This document shows, piece after piece, positions 53,078-53,230 of a stretch of DNA of 53,230 nucleotides; the first letter of the stretch is position 1; each line of letters begins with the position of its first letter. Source of the stretch: Bacteroidota bacterium (GTDB lineage Bacteria; Bacteroidota; Bacteroidia; NS11-12g; UBA955); the NCBI GenBank assembly GCA_030834125.1, contig JAURFW010000012.1, forward strand, positions 1 to 53,230, read 5' to 3'. The position numbers and the translations under genes are program-made. The notes beneath the pieces are model-generated. The model did no database searches. It saw only the letters and a list, made by a program, of their open reading frames with translations, and had not been told where the DNA came from.

Positions 53078-53230
53078 TTAACGTCCTAATCTGTAGAAAG
53101 AAACGTTGTAACCAGTGCGGCTGTCACCACGGAAAGTGATTTGAGCATCTACACTCTGTCCACCTGCCTCACGCTTCAATTGATTGTACATAGCATCAGC
53201 CATGAAGAAACAACCTTCGAAGTTAGGTGC
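53078..53230 (-). CDS. Secreted protein of unknown function, C-terminal part
   Basis: The last 50 codons of a minus-strand gene run to the window edge, so the N-terminus is missing. The visible part reads from APNFEGCFFMAD through SVDAQITFRG to YNVSFYRLGR and stop. It lines up with the end of the protein at 10408-11019 (shared GCF, a following Asp, VD, and YN), so the two likely carry the same small C-terminal domain. Each has its own terminator just downstream. I do not recognise a named family. Confidence 0.65.
   Translation of the reverse strand, partial: APNFEGCFFMADAMYNQLKREAGGQSVDAQITFRGDSRTGYNVSFYRLGR

Noticed and set aside
1-53230. CRISPR arrays, insertion sequences or prophage
   Set aside because: No regular spaced repeats, transposase or phage structural genes were seen in any frame.

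Overview
The window looks like chromosome from a Bacteroidota bacterium, probably Flavobacteriia-like. The evidence is low GC, a gliding lipoprotein (GldJ) at the left edge, a secreted protein with a type IX secretion C-terminal domain, TonB-dependent receptors with a carboxypeptidase-like N-terminal domain, and promoters of the Bacteroidota type (TTG about 19-21 bases before TAnnTTTG) with almost no Shine-Dalgarno sequences. I see no insertion sequence, prophage or CRISPR array. Two tRNA genes (Gly-GCC, Lys-UUU) and the RNase P RNA are present.

Layout. 1-1750: end of gldJ, tRNA-Gly and rnpB on the minus strand. 1811-10199: one tightly packed plus-strand run, gatB followed by a Dlt-like cassette (adenylation enzyme, GNAT, carrier protein, two SGNH-hydrolase-like exported proteins, MBOAT). 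10408-13300: secreted or outer-membrane proteins of unknown role. 13412-17098: tRNA-Lys and a minus-strand run with a GNAT-like protein, a cytochrome c/copper-monooxygenase-like lipoprotein, a redoxin lipoprotein and a SpoU methyltransferase. 17198-27353: mutS, a TonB receptor, miaA, a TerC-family protein, and the copper pair copA/copZ. 27502-33863: a FecA-like receptor flanked by two inverted repeats, a Trk/Ktr potassium system and a YeiH-type permease. 33938-41581: a pirin, a type IX-secreted protein, a molybdenum-cofactor group (fdhD, an NTPase-MobA fusion, a membrane protein) and an azurin-like lipoprotein. 41626-47663: a DUF6702/HupE/M1-peptidase group, OxyR and a ClC transporter. 47713-53230: porins, isocitrate dehydrogenase, a methyltransferase, a second pirin, and the end of a protein related to the one at 10408-11019.

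The most interesting system is the 3263-10199 cassette. It has all the parts needed to activate a small amino acid or acyl group, load it on a carrier, pass it through an MBOAT protein and place it on an extracytoplasmic target. The second exported protein carries two LysM domains, which suggests peptidoglycan as the target. That would be a Dlt-like system in a lineage without classical teichoic acids, with an extra GNAT and a second SGNH protein.

A second general signal is positional. For about fifteen genes the TAnnTTTG (or TAnnTTCG) promoter element ends only 3-12 bases before the start codon. Many transcripts should therefore be leaderless or nearly so, and several apparent TTG starts are really the end of the promoter element. 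I moved those starts to the following ATG.
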